64,000 nucleotides of DNA from assembly GCA_023313575.1 (NCBI GenBank), contig JAJTTP010000018.1, positions 310,001 to 374,000 of the forward strand, written 5' to 3'. The notes under the pieces were generated by a model, which searched no databases, was not told the origin of the DNA, and saw only the letters and a list, made by a program, of their open reading frames with translations. Below are positions 46,301 to 58,184 of this stretch, in pieces. Position numbers and translations under genes: made by a program. Each line of letters begins with the position of its first letter. Position 1 is the stretch's first letter. This DNA comes from Eutypella sp. D-1. Its lineage: Eukaryota > Ascomycota > Sordariomycetes > Xylariales > Diatrypaceae.

Positions 46301-47017
46301 GCCATCACCGACGTAAGAGCTTGATATGTCGGATGAGCGTGATTCGGACGGAACGATGTGAACTTTGGTCGATGTCCCTTTATAAGACATGACCTCACTG
46401 TTGGCAAAAATACAACTTGAGAAACTAGCGAGCTCTTCACGATATTCCCTGGCGGCCCGCTGTGTCTCGGTCTCTGCATAACTGTAGGTACGGGCCTGGA
46501 TAGAGGAGCGTCGGTCGAACGCTCCCAGTCTCGGCTGAGGACTACCGGGTTGAATTACCAACGGGCTGGATGGCTGACCAAGGCTGCCTTTCCTCTGTGA
46601 CCTAGGTACGCGGCGTGGGTCCGAGACGTTCGGTTGCGGGGAGGCTTGGGCTGCGGAGGATCGGTCTCCTGGAGAGCTGGTTGCAGGACCGGGGTGGCTG
46701 TCGAATAATAGAGAGGGGTTTACCGCGCCTAGGCTGTCCTGCATGATGATAATGCGGACGTCGCGAGCGTCTAGGTCGATCTCTCCATCGTAGTCGAATG
46801 CATTTGCTGAAATAGCCGAGGATATTGACGACACGTCTGGTAGAGGGAAAACTTGGTCCTGGCCAGCACATAGAGCGCTGATGTCGGGAAACAACAGGCT
46901 ACGAGTGTGGACATTTTCCTGGATAGACTCGGGCGTCGGCTGGTATGAGACTGACTCATCATTTTGGGAGTCGCCGCCCGTGGCGCCCGAGGTTAGGTTA
47001 AACAGTCTTCCCAGCAT
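43376..47017 (-). CDS. Folliculin-interacting protein (FNIP/Lst4)-like protein
   Basis: Uninterrupted frame of 1213 residues. The N-terminal FNIP block begins LDARDVRIIIMQDSLG (about 84-97). It continues with YSYAETETQRAAREYREEL and SYKGTSTKVHIVPSES, and ends near KRTPMYAVALVLQLP. The central part has VSGLRATRVVTGQGRWGPWREEARWVAKW, FFFFNLLTGFLATHQEWLQALSP and TIIVAKDKMAARRLIFLLAAFLP, in keeping with the middle FNIP/longin-DENN-like region. The C-terminus (ECKTVILSALENIVHEVV, AVRVWLDNVEAAD) fits the family's last block. In yeast, Lst4 pairs with Lst7 as a GAP for Gtr2 upstream of TORC1 at the vacuole; in animals, FNIP pairs with folliculin. Transfer of that role here is inference. Long Ser/Thr-rich linkers around residues 700-960 are probably disordered and phosphorylatable. 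Confidence 0.87.
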   Translation of the reverse strand: MLGRLFNLTSGATGGDSQNDESVSYQPTPESIQENVHTRSLLFPDISALCAGQDQVFPLPDVSSISSAISANAFDYDGEIDLDARDVRIIIMQDSLGAVNPSLLFDSHPGPATSSPGDRSSAAQASPQPNVSDPRRVPRSQRKGSLGQPSSPLVIQPGSPQPRLGAFDRRSSIQARTYSYAETETQRAAREYREELASFSSCIFANSEVMSYKGTSTKVHIVPSESRSSDISSSYVGDGRGSMGRSSARTSRLAQSYTSGSGNPTVSSTATPTRQVEHKKILVTRLFPVNLPNDDLDTPISEDGSGFPFPYSLDDKSKKRKPLPKQKRTPMYAVALVLQLPTSPSNAGGTAPKAVFRGSSSYNDQQDAFPSSFGSARRSGWTMVNSGLGYDPLESSYSNEVEDRMDAITQHWDVVMRSLTQLQCAVASTLFPMLKQMDMATADPYPPIPTAQIARSASMSSRRGSDSSQMKPPKTNAKLVTLPPNCLMNEQRINHEVDSARIRIVSGLRATRVVTGQGRWGPWREEARWVAKWAGGKEQGFFFFNLLTGFLATHQEWLQALSPTWYRQRHYQQQRGKNEDEDNSLPSRTIIVAKDKMAARRLIFLLAAFLPANLQLPAVRPVRPATSASFAAFGHSPPSYIVPVLKEESLRRKINRRTGGRGVSHTRSYSIQSQATTRSANGVPAQLAHLSIDGQRDRRPSEVSLMTKPQNLPIAGNDLITRKSSAATANTITPDSAVPHFSTTRRSSIRRGTRPDSSGSTAADDLKRTLTRGESSRISHTSTRSQSSRWGSVISGLWSNKRRESTSSTSQPFEFPISQDSPLGSPIKTSAVKKDRLAEMVQEAESMDPGLRSRPQRQAGSIVEPDTPKRSEASGFMEQLEPKSRTPDPRGAFESPVKTSINNDDGVIDVDVPFPDYLTSFETAVSSPSSSGYLSTPGMGSGLDSFEPFSRVTIDGDVPQNVAGWLQRFHPDFTLQAIPPQADLFSQVKEALKAEPTPTLQANTLPVEWPSERWVDVSTAIVADTTNFTIKRLRYRRLVKPKVPADRSSGYVPVAGSYMTPALSPYEQPIEDKVEEEDLVTLDEALIDAVERVIAHSRDASKDASAASSRSVSKRRAEERRGSEVSEAPSPRDPSLPPPRASAQFDPREVPRIECKTVILSALENIVHEVVQQRERDSQRGETINTHQANREKESALRTAVRVWLDNVEAADV

Positions 47018-48240
47018 ACTTGCTTCCGAATTTTAAATCTCAAAGATGAGGGGCACTAAAGAGGCACCGGAGAGCTGTTTCTCAGGACGGATGAACCGAA
47101 CGTAGCCTCAATCGAACAAGGCCGGATCGCACAGGTGAAAGGGCGTTAACATGCGTCCATGGTATACCACCAAATTTCCACCGGAACCATTGTCACATGG
47201 AAAGCCATGGGTGCTCAGTAATGTGATTGTTGCCGGTCTGGTAGGTACAATTGTACCATCCCAGAATATACGGGATGAAGGGTTAACTGAATGGAATGAA
47301 TTAGAGCAGATAGGACCGCGTCAGCTGCTATAGGTTTGTGTGACGTTTCTGGATATCTTGTTTTTATTTTTCGACACCTTTCTAGAAGTATCAGTAACCG
47401 ATTGGGTGGCCACAAATAAAGGTCGGGGCGAATAGATGAGAGGCGAGAAAGGAACCAAGTTCGCAGGTCGGTCAACAAGAGGTCTTCCTCTGTTGTTGGA
47501 GTTTCATTGGTTGAGAGGGCGCTTTGGCTCGCAGGTGCTTCACCCGTAATACGAGATGGAGACTTGTGAGAGCTGAGCTTGACAAGTTGTGAGAAGCCGA
47601 GGTGACCAGTTGTTGTTGATAGCTGGAAAGTTGCTAATTCGATTCGTCATTCATATATTCGTTATTTGTTCGTTTCAAAAAACCGGAGAGAAACGAAACA
47701 ACCAGGTCAAGAAAAAGGGAGCCTTGAGGGATGGGCTCCTCGGGCTTCCTAGTCGTGGTATTATGGAGTAACCAAACTTACGTTGACTCGCCGCCGAGGA
47801 TTTGAGTTTCTTCGCGGGGAGGCACGTGCGTGTATATGTGCGTGTATATGTGAGACCCGGACAGCAGGGCAGTCAGGCAGGCGGGCAACCTTGGAAGCAA
47901 ACAGTTGGTCGAGAACCAATATGGTGTGATATGAGATGTGGCGTATGCGTGAGTGAACACTGACCACGACCTTAGCACCCGCGTCAGAAATACGGACCGG
48001 GACTTGTAACTAGTAGTTCTCCAGTTTGATGATGATGGTTATGGGTGTGATCCGTAAGCAATGACCGAATAGGTAGGATTACTTGTATTATTAGCCAGGT
48101 ACGACACAACACCTAAGCAAGGGAATCTATTCACACCATCTGCAAGAAAAGGAGAAAAGTGGTACTATTTGTGTATGTGAGTTTTTAGTGAGTTTGTGAG
48201 TTATGTGAGAAACATACACAACTAGTTAGGGAATAGAGTA

Positions 48241-48258
48241 GAGAGAGAGAGAGAGAGA
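48241..48258. repeat. (GA)9 microsatellite
   Basis: Nine GA dinucleotides. Confidence 0.9.
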
Positions 48259-48686
48259 CAGGAACAGGAACGAAGAGTCGGAGGGATTCGAATAACGATC
48301 CCGGTGAAGCTTTGACCGGGTTATGACGTCTCGTGCAGTATTGTGTGCAGTTTGCGTGCAGTTTATTCCATCAAGGGCCGATTCCGCGTAGGATAAATAA
48401 CCCAAGAGGTACGGAATATATCCACGAGTGATTTGAACCGGCTTGACGGGTCGTCACCTCAGCTTGATTATTATCATTTGAATAATTACTGGCTAGCAAA
48501 ATCCCGACTTGCCGGACCTTGTGCGACAACGTAATAATAGTAGAATAATTCCGGGGAGGAGGGAGAATGGCGACGGGGAGCAGACGAGAGGTCAAACATA
48601 AAAGTAATGAGGCAATGCTACAACTTTAAAAGTTACAAGGTTCCATCTCGCTTAAACGCTTGAACGGCATCCATGCACACCTACCT

Positions 48687-48706
48687 AGGTACTTAATTAA
48701 GTACCT
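48687..48706. repeat. Perfect 20-bp palindrome
   Basis: AGGTACTTAATTAAGTACCT equals its own reverse complement. It lies within the densest cluster of TACCTA motifs. Confidence 0.85.
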
Positions 48707-50108
48707 GCTATTATTTATCTATATGGATACTACCTAAGTACCTACATAGTGTATATGAGTAGTACCTAGATCCAACCTAGAGGGGGGGGCATGGATGATG
48801 GCATATAATAATAACTATTTGTACCTAGAGTCGAGAAGTAACCCAAGTTTGCATACATGCCTACTAGGTAGGTACTCAAGTACATGCTTAGGTGGGAGTA
48901 AAGGTTGGTGGGTTAGGTACGAACAACTACAGCGTAGACCTAATGAGTTCTTCAAGAGCTAGTGGCGCGTCTCGAGGCAACTGCAATACATATATGCATA
49001 CGGTACATACAGGTAAGTTAGGAAGGGAAGACAATACTTATCGAACACATAAACCTACCAAGATTTGCGGACATACTTACTTATAGAACGGTAAATTTAG
49101 TTTGGCGCCACGGACAAACCAAACAGAGCTGGGCTGGCATATTACCTAAATGGATACCCACTAGCAACCTGGGGCCTGGGATTTAATTATACATACAATA
49201 AGTGTTTACATACCTATATTCTACCCACGATTCTGGGTAATCCATATCAATTTCTTGAATATCTTATAGATGGAAGATATATAACTACATACTACCTAAG
49301 TATCTACCATGACTACTTGATATATGATATACATGCTCGTATGTCGTTATACCTACCTAAGTAGCTCGGGAATACCCTTTGCCTACTTAGCTATGCTGGC
49401 TACTGCTGGCTGCATGCACGATTACTATTATTGTCATTTATCAGGCAGGCAGTATACATATGATCATCTTAGGAGTTCTTCTGCATTAGAATGGATCAAT
49501 ATCGGATCAACATGTACGTGCAAGCCAGTGGGTAATAAGGACATTCCCTCCACTGTTCTAAAGCATGAACTAGAACATATTTTCTGTCCCATTCCTATAT
49601 AGTCAACATAGCACATGCCTTCTCTTCTTCTTCACCCCCCTCCCCTCCTATTCCCCTCCCGACTCGGCGGTTTTTGGTTTTTTTTATACTCGTTCTTTTC
49701 GCGCGTAAACACAACAGAGCACTTCTCCTTTCCTACTGGGAATCTTAACAAAAACCTAACATACTGAAGACGTACGTACATCCATCCGTCCTAGTACTAC
49801 ACCCCCCACGGCATTCGGCATTGTGGTATACACAGAGGAGAGGGTGTAGAGAGACGAGCGTGACTGGCGGCGCGGCCGGCGCGAACAGTTTTTTTTTTTG
49901 ATCTGGCGGTGAATGAATCTCCTCTTCGGGGCTGGCGTTATAGAAGAATTAAACATTTTTCTAGTGGTGCATCCAGAAATCTCTTGAGCCGCTAGCAGGG
50001 AGGTCCCCCTCCTCAGGAATTTTGAGATTTAACCCTTACAGGTATCTACTGCACTTAAGCATGTACGTGTCGGGATTGCCAGGTGGGTTTTTCGGCTATG
50101 GCCATCTC

Positions 50109-50132
50109 TTTTTTTTTTTTTTTTTTTTTTTT
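50109..50132. repeat. T24 homopolymer
   Basis: Twenty-four consecutive thymines, then a C and further T-rich sequence. Possibly the tail of a retroposed insertion on the minus strand, but no body is recognised. Confidence 0.85.
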
Positions 50133-53100
50133 CTTTTTTCCTTTCTTACAGAGCGGCTCCGCAGCCCTCTTAGTTCCACATCTACGGGGTCACCCCCTCC
50201 ACCCCACCTACGCCGTCATGCCGATGGACTGCCTGACTGGCTGATGATATCTTAATTCTCCTGCCCGGCAGCCCGTGTCTTCTGGAATTGCAACACTCCT
50301 ATAACGATGACAACAACAAGATGCTCTCCGAAAGCACTCATCAAATCAGGGACCTGCTTTTTGAAACAATGAGTTATGAGTAGCAAATCTACTTGTTAGG
50401 TCGAGCCAGGTCAACACCTGGCCTGGCGTGGATACATACCTACGTCCCTAGCAGGGTAACATCGGGTGAGGTGCTCGTTGCCGAATGCATCGTAGATCCA
50501 GATGTCCACCTCCTTGAAGCCGCACTCTTCTACATGCGGTACTTACCTCAGGTATATATTCGGCGCCGATTCCGTTTCCAGCAGTCTGTCACGTTTACCT
50601 CGGCGGCTATAGGTTGGATCCCGCCGCCACGGTTACCCAGGTACATCAACAATAGATCTCCCTAGTTCTAAAAGAGGGAACCGGTGTGCGACTGACTTGC
50701 ATATCTATTGCTACCGTATAAGTGCACCCCATTGATACATACCAAGGGAGGTGTTAGGAATGTATGTAAGAGCGTAGGGTGTTCGAGGGAGTTAAGGAGT
50801 TTGGGAGTAAAAACTCCTTTTCGCCTTCGTATGGAACTGAGGTGATGTCTTTTCCATCATCGGGCTCTAGTGAGCACACCTCCAGCACGCCTGCATGAAG
50901 CACCCTGTGCAGACAACTCTACTTCGTCGACATACATAGGCAGTACACGTCTGTCTCTCCAATTACCTATCCGGGCCTTGTACATGCTGTGTACACGTAT
51001 AGACCTTTTTACGTTACCGTTACAGTTGCCCATAGATGCACCGGAAATATTATCATGACATTCGCTTGCTAATTTGCTTGAACATGGATTATTAGCCGCA
51101 TTCATGGATAGCTTCCCACCCCACCTTACCTATACTACTACAGATATAACTAGCCTAGACACTTCCTTAAAAAACCACGCAACGACAACCGACTGCCGCC
51201 AGGGGTGCTCCCTCGATATGTAAATTGCTTTGCGGAACCGCTCGTGCAGCGCTAATCACTGGGACTGCCATGCCTTGCAAAGTACGTACTAAGTAGCTAA
51301 AACCCAAGGATTTTTAACCCACAGCATTTAGGGCCGTCGGCAAGATCGTGAACTTTGGAAGCGTGCAGAGTGGATTAGGTTAGGTCCGTCACCACTTAGA
51401 CGTTAGTTTTGCTCGTTAGGGGGCCCAGGAGGCGCCGTCGTCGCTTGCTTGACCCAATGGCCGGCCTGGGAATTGCGGTATAATTGTTCCCCGCCTGACA
51501 AGGACAACCAAGTATCACCCGTCCACGCACCGGCAAATTCCATGCGACGGCGCATAAGGGAACAGCGACGGCGACAGCGAGGGAACCACGAGGATGTGAA
51601 GATGCAGAATGACGATGGGGATCTAGCGGTGTGCTTTTCTTATTCTTACCTACCTACTCCCTATGGTAAAGTACCAACCCTCCTTGGCCGAAAACTGGGA
51701 ATCGGATGCTGCAGTGCGACCATAATCGCCGACTGGTGTGTAAGCGGCAGCAGCAATAGTTCGTTCGGTTGCAAGCAGGCAGGTGGTTGCGTAAATCGTT
51801 CTTTATAAATACATCTTTGCTCATCACCTCCTAAATACATCCCGAAGACATATGCCCGGGCCATGAGGCCACCAATAAAGGTAAGGCTTCAGCTGAATCG
51901 ATGGTCTTCACATGTTCGTAGATTGATTGCTTACAAGTTCATCCCATCCGGCACCCTTCCTGCATGCAAAAGCTGACCACAACATTTGCTTGATGACCAC
52001 CTGCCCATCTACTGAGACTTGTTAGGTAATATCCAACCCGTCTCGCCCAGGGTATCCAGGCAACCAGGGTATCCAAGGCCACGAGGGAGGTCATACCTGC
52101 ATGCACGCCACACTTCAAAAGAAAAGAAAGGGAAAAAAAAAATTCAAACACAAAGATGGATCAATGAACTAAACCATAGCGTTTGATATTATTACCTAAA
52201 TATTCCCTAAGTTACCCGAAATTCCTTTTAGTATCGGCAATGCACGTCGCTGCTACTACTACAACGACGTCGTCTCGCCCGACTTCAACGTCTTTTACAA
52301 GTACATCGCTCGTGGCATGTCCAGATCGCACTACGTTGCCTCGAGTACCGGCAGTCCATAATACAACATGCCTACCTACCTACATACATACCTAAGGCAA
52401 TGCACGTTAATCCCTGCCATTTCTGCCCATGATCGCCCCAATGTGTATGTATGGTTTAGCACCACAACGTATGCAGTGCTCGAACTATCCCTATTCATAT
52501 TCCTACACGCGCGCATGTCACGTATCAATGTGGAATAGCAAATCGTCATGGCGATAGATTTCCCTATAAACCGCGCTGCAGCCGCCGCCGGCAAATTTCC
52601 CCTCTCACCATCTCCTCCTCTCGTTAGGCTCGTCCCGTCTCGTTCTCGCTTGCATTTGCTAGCTACCCAGTAATAGTTAATGTGAAGGCACCACAGAACT
52701 AACTAGGGAGCCCCATTTTACAAACGTTAAAAACTTTCGTGCCACTTGTAGCTAAGCAGAGTCGGAATCGTGACAGCTTGCCTCTTTCGGGTTTGATCAA
52801 CTTACGAGAAGTCCCACTCATAACTGCATATATCGACGTAAGTATCGAAAACTACGAAGCATCCTGGCCCTATAATATCCTGTATTATATAACTCGGAGG
52901 GGCTCTAGCGAGTCGCGATGCCGAGAGATCGGACCTTGCCCTGCTGGCTACTGCTGTAGGCCGACAATGCGGAGTTCCTATTACTTTACGCTTCTCCGCT
53001 AGCTAGCATCGTCGGAGACGAGCGGGGGACGCATCGCGAAGAGGTCACGAAGACGAAGAAAGTCCGCTCTTAGCCGGTAATGATACCCTCGCCGGCAAGC

Positions 53101-54980
53101 TGGCTAATAGCAGGTCCGTTCCGTACAGCCTTGGCGCGTTGCAACTTTCTTCTCCTGTACCTAATGGTTGGTTACTATCTATCACCTGGGCGTGCTAGTC
53201 CGCACAACAGGCGATCAAATGGATCAGCTGCGTCGGCCAAGTAAGCCCTATAACGCACGTATGTATGCGCAACGGTCGTCTAGAGATCTTCTGGGCCGTT
53301 TTCTTCCCATTCATGCCTATTCGGCAATCTAGAACGCCCCATGGGGGGATGAGGCCGCAAGGGGGAGCCGCACCCACTCAGAGAAGAACCACTACACCAC
53401 ATAACTACTAGATAGCGTCGCAAACGAGACCACAGCCACAATTCGTGCACACTCAAAGACCATTTGAATGCCGGGATTTCTCCTCTGACCCGGCCGCGAA
53501 CCCGTAGTTATACACGTATGCCTTAACAAGTAACGGAACTGAGACATTTCGACGCACCCGCAGCGGCCAGGCATTTGTGGCCGCACCCGATTGCCCGACG
53601 ACCAACTCGTTCGTCATCCAAGGCGGCGAAGTCTTTTGAGTACCTACCTAGGTAGGCAGTCCATCACGTCTCTTTGGGGGGGTATTCTCCTATTACAGGA
53701 TCACTGCCGCCGTCATCGGCTAATGGCCGATTATCACCGCCAGAATGACCTCATACGTGACCGTAACGTCCTGCCCGTTACAGCCGCAGGGAAGTGCGGG
53801 CCGGACCCGTCCGTATTTTAGGCTTAAAGTGTGTATGTGTGTGTGTATGTGTGGTGTATCTATCCGTCCGTCATCTTTATCTTCCTCACTTTGCCCTGTC
53901 CTGTCAGAAAATTCCACTTCGTGGCTGGCAAATATCCGCAGGGATTCCTCCGACCTGTCATCACTCTAATTCCCTGGCAAGACGGGTATTTACATACGGT
54001 GAGCGAAACTTGGGAATACACGCTTGTGCAGTCTTCCATGTGAAAAGTCCGGGACACCTGTCTATGATAATCCCCTTTTCGTGCGGAATTGAGGGAAGAG
54101 GGAGCGAGAAGTTCTCTCCATTACACACACACTCTCTCTCACGCCATGACATCTGACCGCAACGTCCACCGGCTGGAAGTTCCCGACAGGGCAGGTCATC
54201 GCCGAGCGGGCGGAATCGCTATCGGCCCTTAATAACTGCATGTTTCTGGTACACTTCATCCGCCCAGCCTCTGGACCCTCTAGCCTGATGACCAGAGTGG
54301 CCTTTGATATCATCCTATCATCCACCATCTCATTATCCCGTTGCTTATTGCTTTACGTGAGCCCGGGAGCCAACCGCCGTCTAGAAGGGTAGCCTCGTCA
54401 AAGGTCCCCTACATATGCGTGTGTTGCATTGAAGCCATTTAGCGGGCTAGACCGATGAGAATAGACGGGTACACAACTACGTCAGCGGGTACATCAAGGA
54501 TCCTTGTCCTGAGAACATCTAGAAAAGTGTTCTTTTCTTTCTACCCCGGACTTTCGCTGTGTCCTCAGTGACAAATTGGCAGATTTTCCCATATATCGGT
54601 AGAGCGGTCTGGCTTCCCTTCCTTTCTTCCTTCTTTCCATGCATCCCGTCCACCCCATCGGGACAGGAGACAGCTCCCGTTTTTCTTCTTTCCCGACTCC
54701 GTTTTTTCTACACCTTCGCATTCGCCAGGTGGTCAGCCAGCTACTTACCGATGATATAATTAGCTATGCAGGCAATATGCTTCTGTAATTTCACAGGCTC
54801 CAGGCCTTCCGTACATGCCATAAATAGAACTAAATAGATTAAAGTCGAAGAGCGATTTCTGCTTCCCCCTTCCAGGGATCAAAATCTCAGGTCCAGGCCC
54901 CTCGCAGCTGAACCTTGTCACCGCCAGCCTGTTCCCCCATGTTCCCCCACCCTCCTTGTCTTTGACCTTAGACCGGACCG

Positions 54981-55016
54981 GACCCTGACCCTGACCTTGA
55001 CCCTGACCTTGAACCC
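54981..55016. repeat. Degenerate GACCCT/GACCTT hexamer array
   Basis: About six six-base units, alternating GACCCT and GACCTT, preceded by GGACC repeats. One base per unit differs from the telomeric CCCTAA permutation. Confidence 0.85.
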
Positions 55017-57303
55017 CAGGATCCCTTGACCCCCACCGCCTCATCTCCGCGCCGAATGACATATTGAGAGCCCCGAGAGTCCGGATTCGCATGACGCCTA
55101 GCTGGTTAGTATCAGAACTAGCTGCGGGGCTAGATGGCTGGCAGGCTGGTAGGAAGGCTTCTCAGCTTGCCATCTCCCAATTAGCGCGTCACGTACTATA
55201 GTATATATGTGTAGCGCTACTAGAAGAGAGAACAGGGGATACTAAGTAAAGCGTGATGGAATCCCATGCACGAGGAGATGAGGTTTTCAAAACGTCAGAA
55301 AAGAGATAACCCAACTCCATGGCTTCGGGACCCCCGGTCTGTTTGCCGTTATTATTAATGATCGGCCTATTGAGCGTGATCCCCCTTTCTCACATCGGCA
55401 CACCCGGTGGCCGAATATCATACAGTGCGGTAGTATAGCGTTTAAGCATTCGCGGTTTCCCCACGATGATAATACGATGGATGTGAATGGACTGATTGCG
55501 CCGGCCGCCCCGGTCGGTGTTAAGTGATGTGACATTCCGGAGCGACGGGCAGATCCTCTCAGCCTCCTTGTTTATACATATCCGCTGAAGAAACCCCCAC
55601 GCCACATCTAAGCTTTATCGCTGCCTTCTTGGTTATCTACTCAACGCAGAATGACACACTGTATCTGGTGGTCAGATGTCAAGATATCCGTACAAGGCGA
55701 AGGGACTCTGAACGTAAATGGCCCATCACTAGGGCAGCTAACTATGTAAATTTATATAGAGCGCAGCCGCACAAATGACCGAAAATGCCTTGGTTACACA
55801 CATACTCTCATTATCCAGTCCCAAGAGACCCACCTAGAGTCCATAGGCCGGGATGGATTTTCACGAACCGCGAAATGTTTCGACGAGGACGACATGGGTA
55901 GAGGAACAGATGATATCACCTTCGCGCGTCCTAAGGGACCTAAGCGGCAACGGCGGGCTGATCTACAATGCTATGACGGGCTCCCAACCTCCCCTCCCTT
56001 AAGTCTCGTATGGCTTGGGACTTCAGTCGCGGGTTTTCTTCGACTACTTGCTAGGGACCAGGAACAGAAGCCGCATTATCAAAAACAGTCATCTTGTAGC
56101 TAATATCTCCCCGGCTTGAACAGTTAGTAGTCACAACATGCCCCGCCCCAACGACATCCCTGCCTCATCGGTCGCAGACAGGCCCGATGAGGTGACGCTG
56201 CTACTGTTTCTGCGTTAGGCAGGACGCAACGTCTGATCGAGATCTCTTGCCTCAGATATATGATCTGCAAAAATGTACGTTAGGTAGATGCAATTAAATC
56301 CACCTATCAGACTAGCGGGTTTACTACATAGCTAGCCAAACGTGAGTTGCAGAAATCATGAGCAGCAATCGGCACGGGAAATTACCATATCTCGGAATTC
56401 GCTTAGGATAGAGGGCGCCGTGTGCCCAACCATTGTGATCGAGCGCGTGGTTGTACTGTGTTGTGCGTGATCTTATCTCTTTCCATCGTCAAGTATCTGA
56501 TAGCTTATATATCCAATAAGATAGGAGGCATGGCCATGTTCCATTGGCGCATACCCGCTCTTATTCGTCAGTGCCTCCTCCAGGCTTCTTATTCACTGAC
56601 TGAGCAAATACACATGCATGAGTACAAACTGCAGCCTTCAATAAACTGCTCAATGGTGGGCGCCGCAAAGCCGGCCCCGCGTTATCTGCAAGCGGAGCAG
56701 TGGGGGTTACGTCGCAATGATGATCCCTGTGTGATGACGAACCCCAAACTATCATGTGCCTATCTGCCTTAAAACAATCTGCGGTGATGAATAGTACCTA
56801 AGAGGTCATAGAACCTGCGGCTACGGGGCCGGCTAGAACCGACCCTGCACCGGCTTAGCAATTGGTCTGCGACAAGCCACCCCCAACTTGCATCCCCGTC
56901 CCTATTGCCGCCACATATATAAGCCGGCCCCTGAACACGGGTCAAAGTGGATCCGTTACTAGCGCGGCCGGCGACCTCAGCCCCGGGTATGTACGGCTGG
57001 TTCTCACCACCGGACGCCACGACGCATGTTCCCTGATACGCATGGCACGTCGGTGAGATGCGGGTATGCGGTGAGATTTTCTTTTTCGCGAGTGAGCCTC
57101 ACATAATTGCCTATCTGGGTAGCGGTCCGGTTCACCGTCGAGCTGGTGATTCATGCGTAGGTATGCAGCTGTCGATATGCCACCCCTTTTCGAATGAGTA
57201 TCTCTTAGGAGATCACATATATGACCCCTTTTCTGATGCATTAACATGTATTCTTGCAGTCTATCGGCCCCGAAAACACGAACGGTTCTCCTGTGATTGG
57301 CCC

Positions 57304-57320
57304 GGGGGGGGGGGGGGGGG
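57304..57320. repeat. G17 homopolymer
   Basis: Seventeen consecutive guanines (length subject to sequencing error). Confidence 0.85.
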
Positions 57321-58035
57321 AGGGATCTGGATGTACAAAACCAGATGAGTGGCTTCAGGGGGTTCTTGGCATTGATGAGCCGACGACATGTGCGATGTTA
57401 GTCGTGGTCTGCTATAATACAGCATTGCATTGTCCATGCCACTATTTAACTTCGGTTTAAGTTCGGTAAATAGGCCCGGGGGCAATTAATGTTAAGGTGA
57501 TACGTACGTATAGGATGGTCAAGGTTTTTTGTGTTTTCCTATGGTTTTCTTCCGCGTTCAAAATAGACAAGTATAGTACAATGTGCGTGATAATCAAAAT
57601 TAGGAAGGAGTGTGCATGTCCTCAAGGAATAAATACAAATAAGAATTGGTAGCGAGGGGCAAGAAAAAAGGTTGCCTATCTACAAGAATCGAGCAGTCCC
57701 TTGGCTGATCGATATAGCTTCATAGAAAAGCAGATTTAGTAGATGACCTGAACTACTTGTGTGTTATCTACCATCTGACTGGTACCACAGGCAGTGGATT
57801 GGTGGCTTTACATGAACAATAGGGGGTGCGTAAGACATAGCCGAGTACCTCACGATTACCACAGAAGGAACGACATCGAGAAGGTTTTGCGGCCTCACTT
57901 TTTCCGAAAAGGGAAAGAAGGCCACAAATGACAAAAGACTTCGGACCCCCCGGGGTGGAGGGTCCTACATGTCTGCCTACGTGTCTAGGTAAGATCCGGG
58001 GGGTGAGGGCTGGCAGTGATGGGCTGGGCAGCTGG

Positions 58036-58184
58036 TCTTCTCTTCTTTTTTTCTTTTGTTTTCTTTCTTTTTCCTTTTTTCCCGCACCCGGGCTCGAACC
58101 CATGGGGCCCCATAGGTTCGAGCCCGGGTGCCTCCCTCTGCGAAGCGAGGGATAAGCTTCTGTCCACTTGACCACACTGCCCGA
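58036..58184 (-). repeat. tRNA-like palindromic element with A-rich tail (possible SINE or decayed tRNA)
   Basis: On the minus strand, GGGCAGTG and an A-box match TGGTCAAGTGG (58174-58164) are followed by a CCCTC...GAGGG hairpin like an anticodon arm. A B-box match GGTTCGAGCCC then lies at 58100-58090 and a purine/A-rich tail at 58080-58036. Between them, 58084-58131 is a 24+24 bp palindrome with one mismatch, so the B box occurs twice in opposite orientation (also 58115-58125 on the plus strand). It could be a tRNA-derived retroposon, or a tRNA whose T arm was duplicated as an inverted copy. No complete cloverleaf with an acceptor stem can be drawn. Confidence 0.4.
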
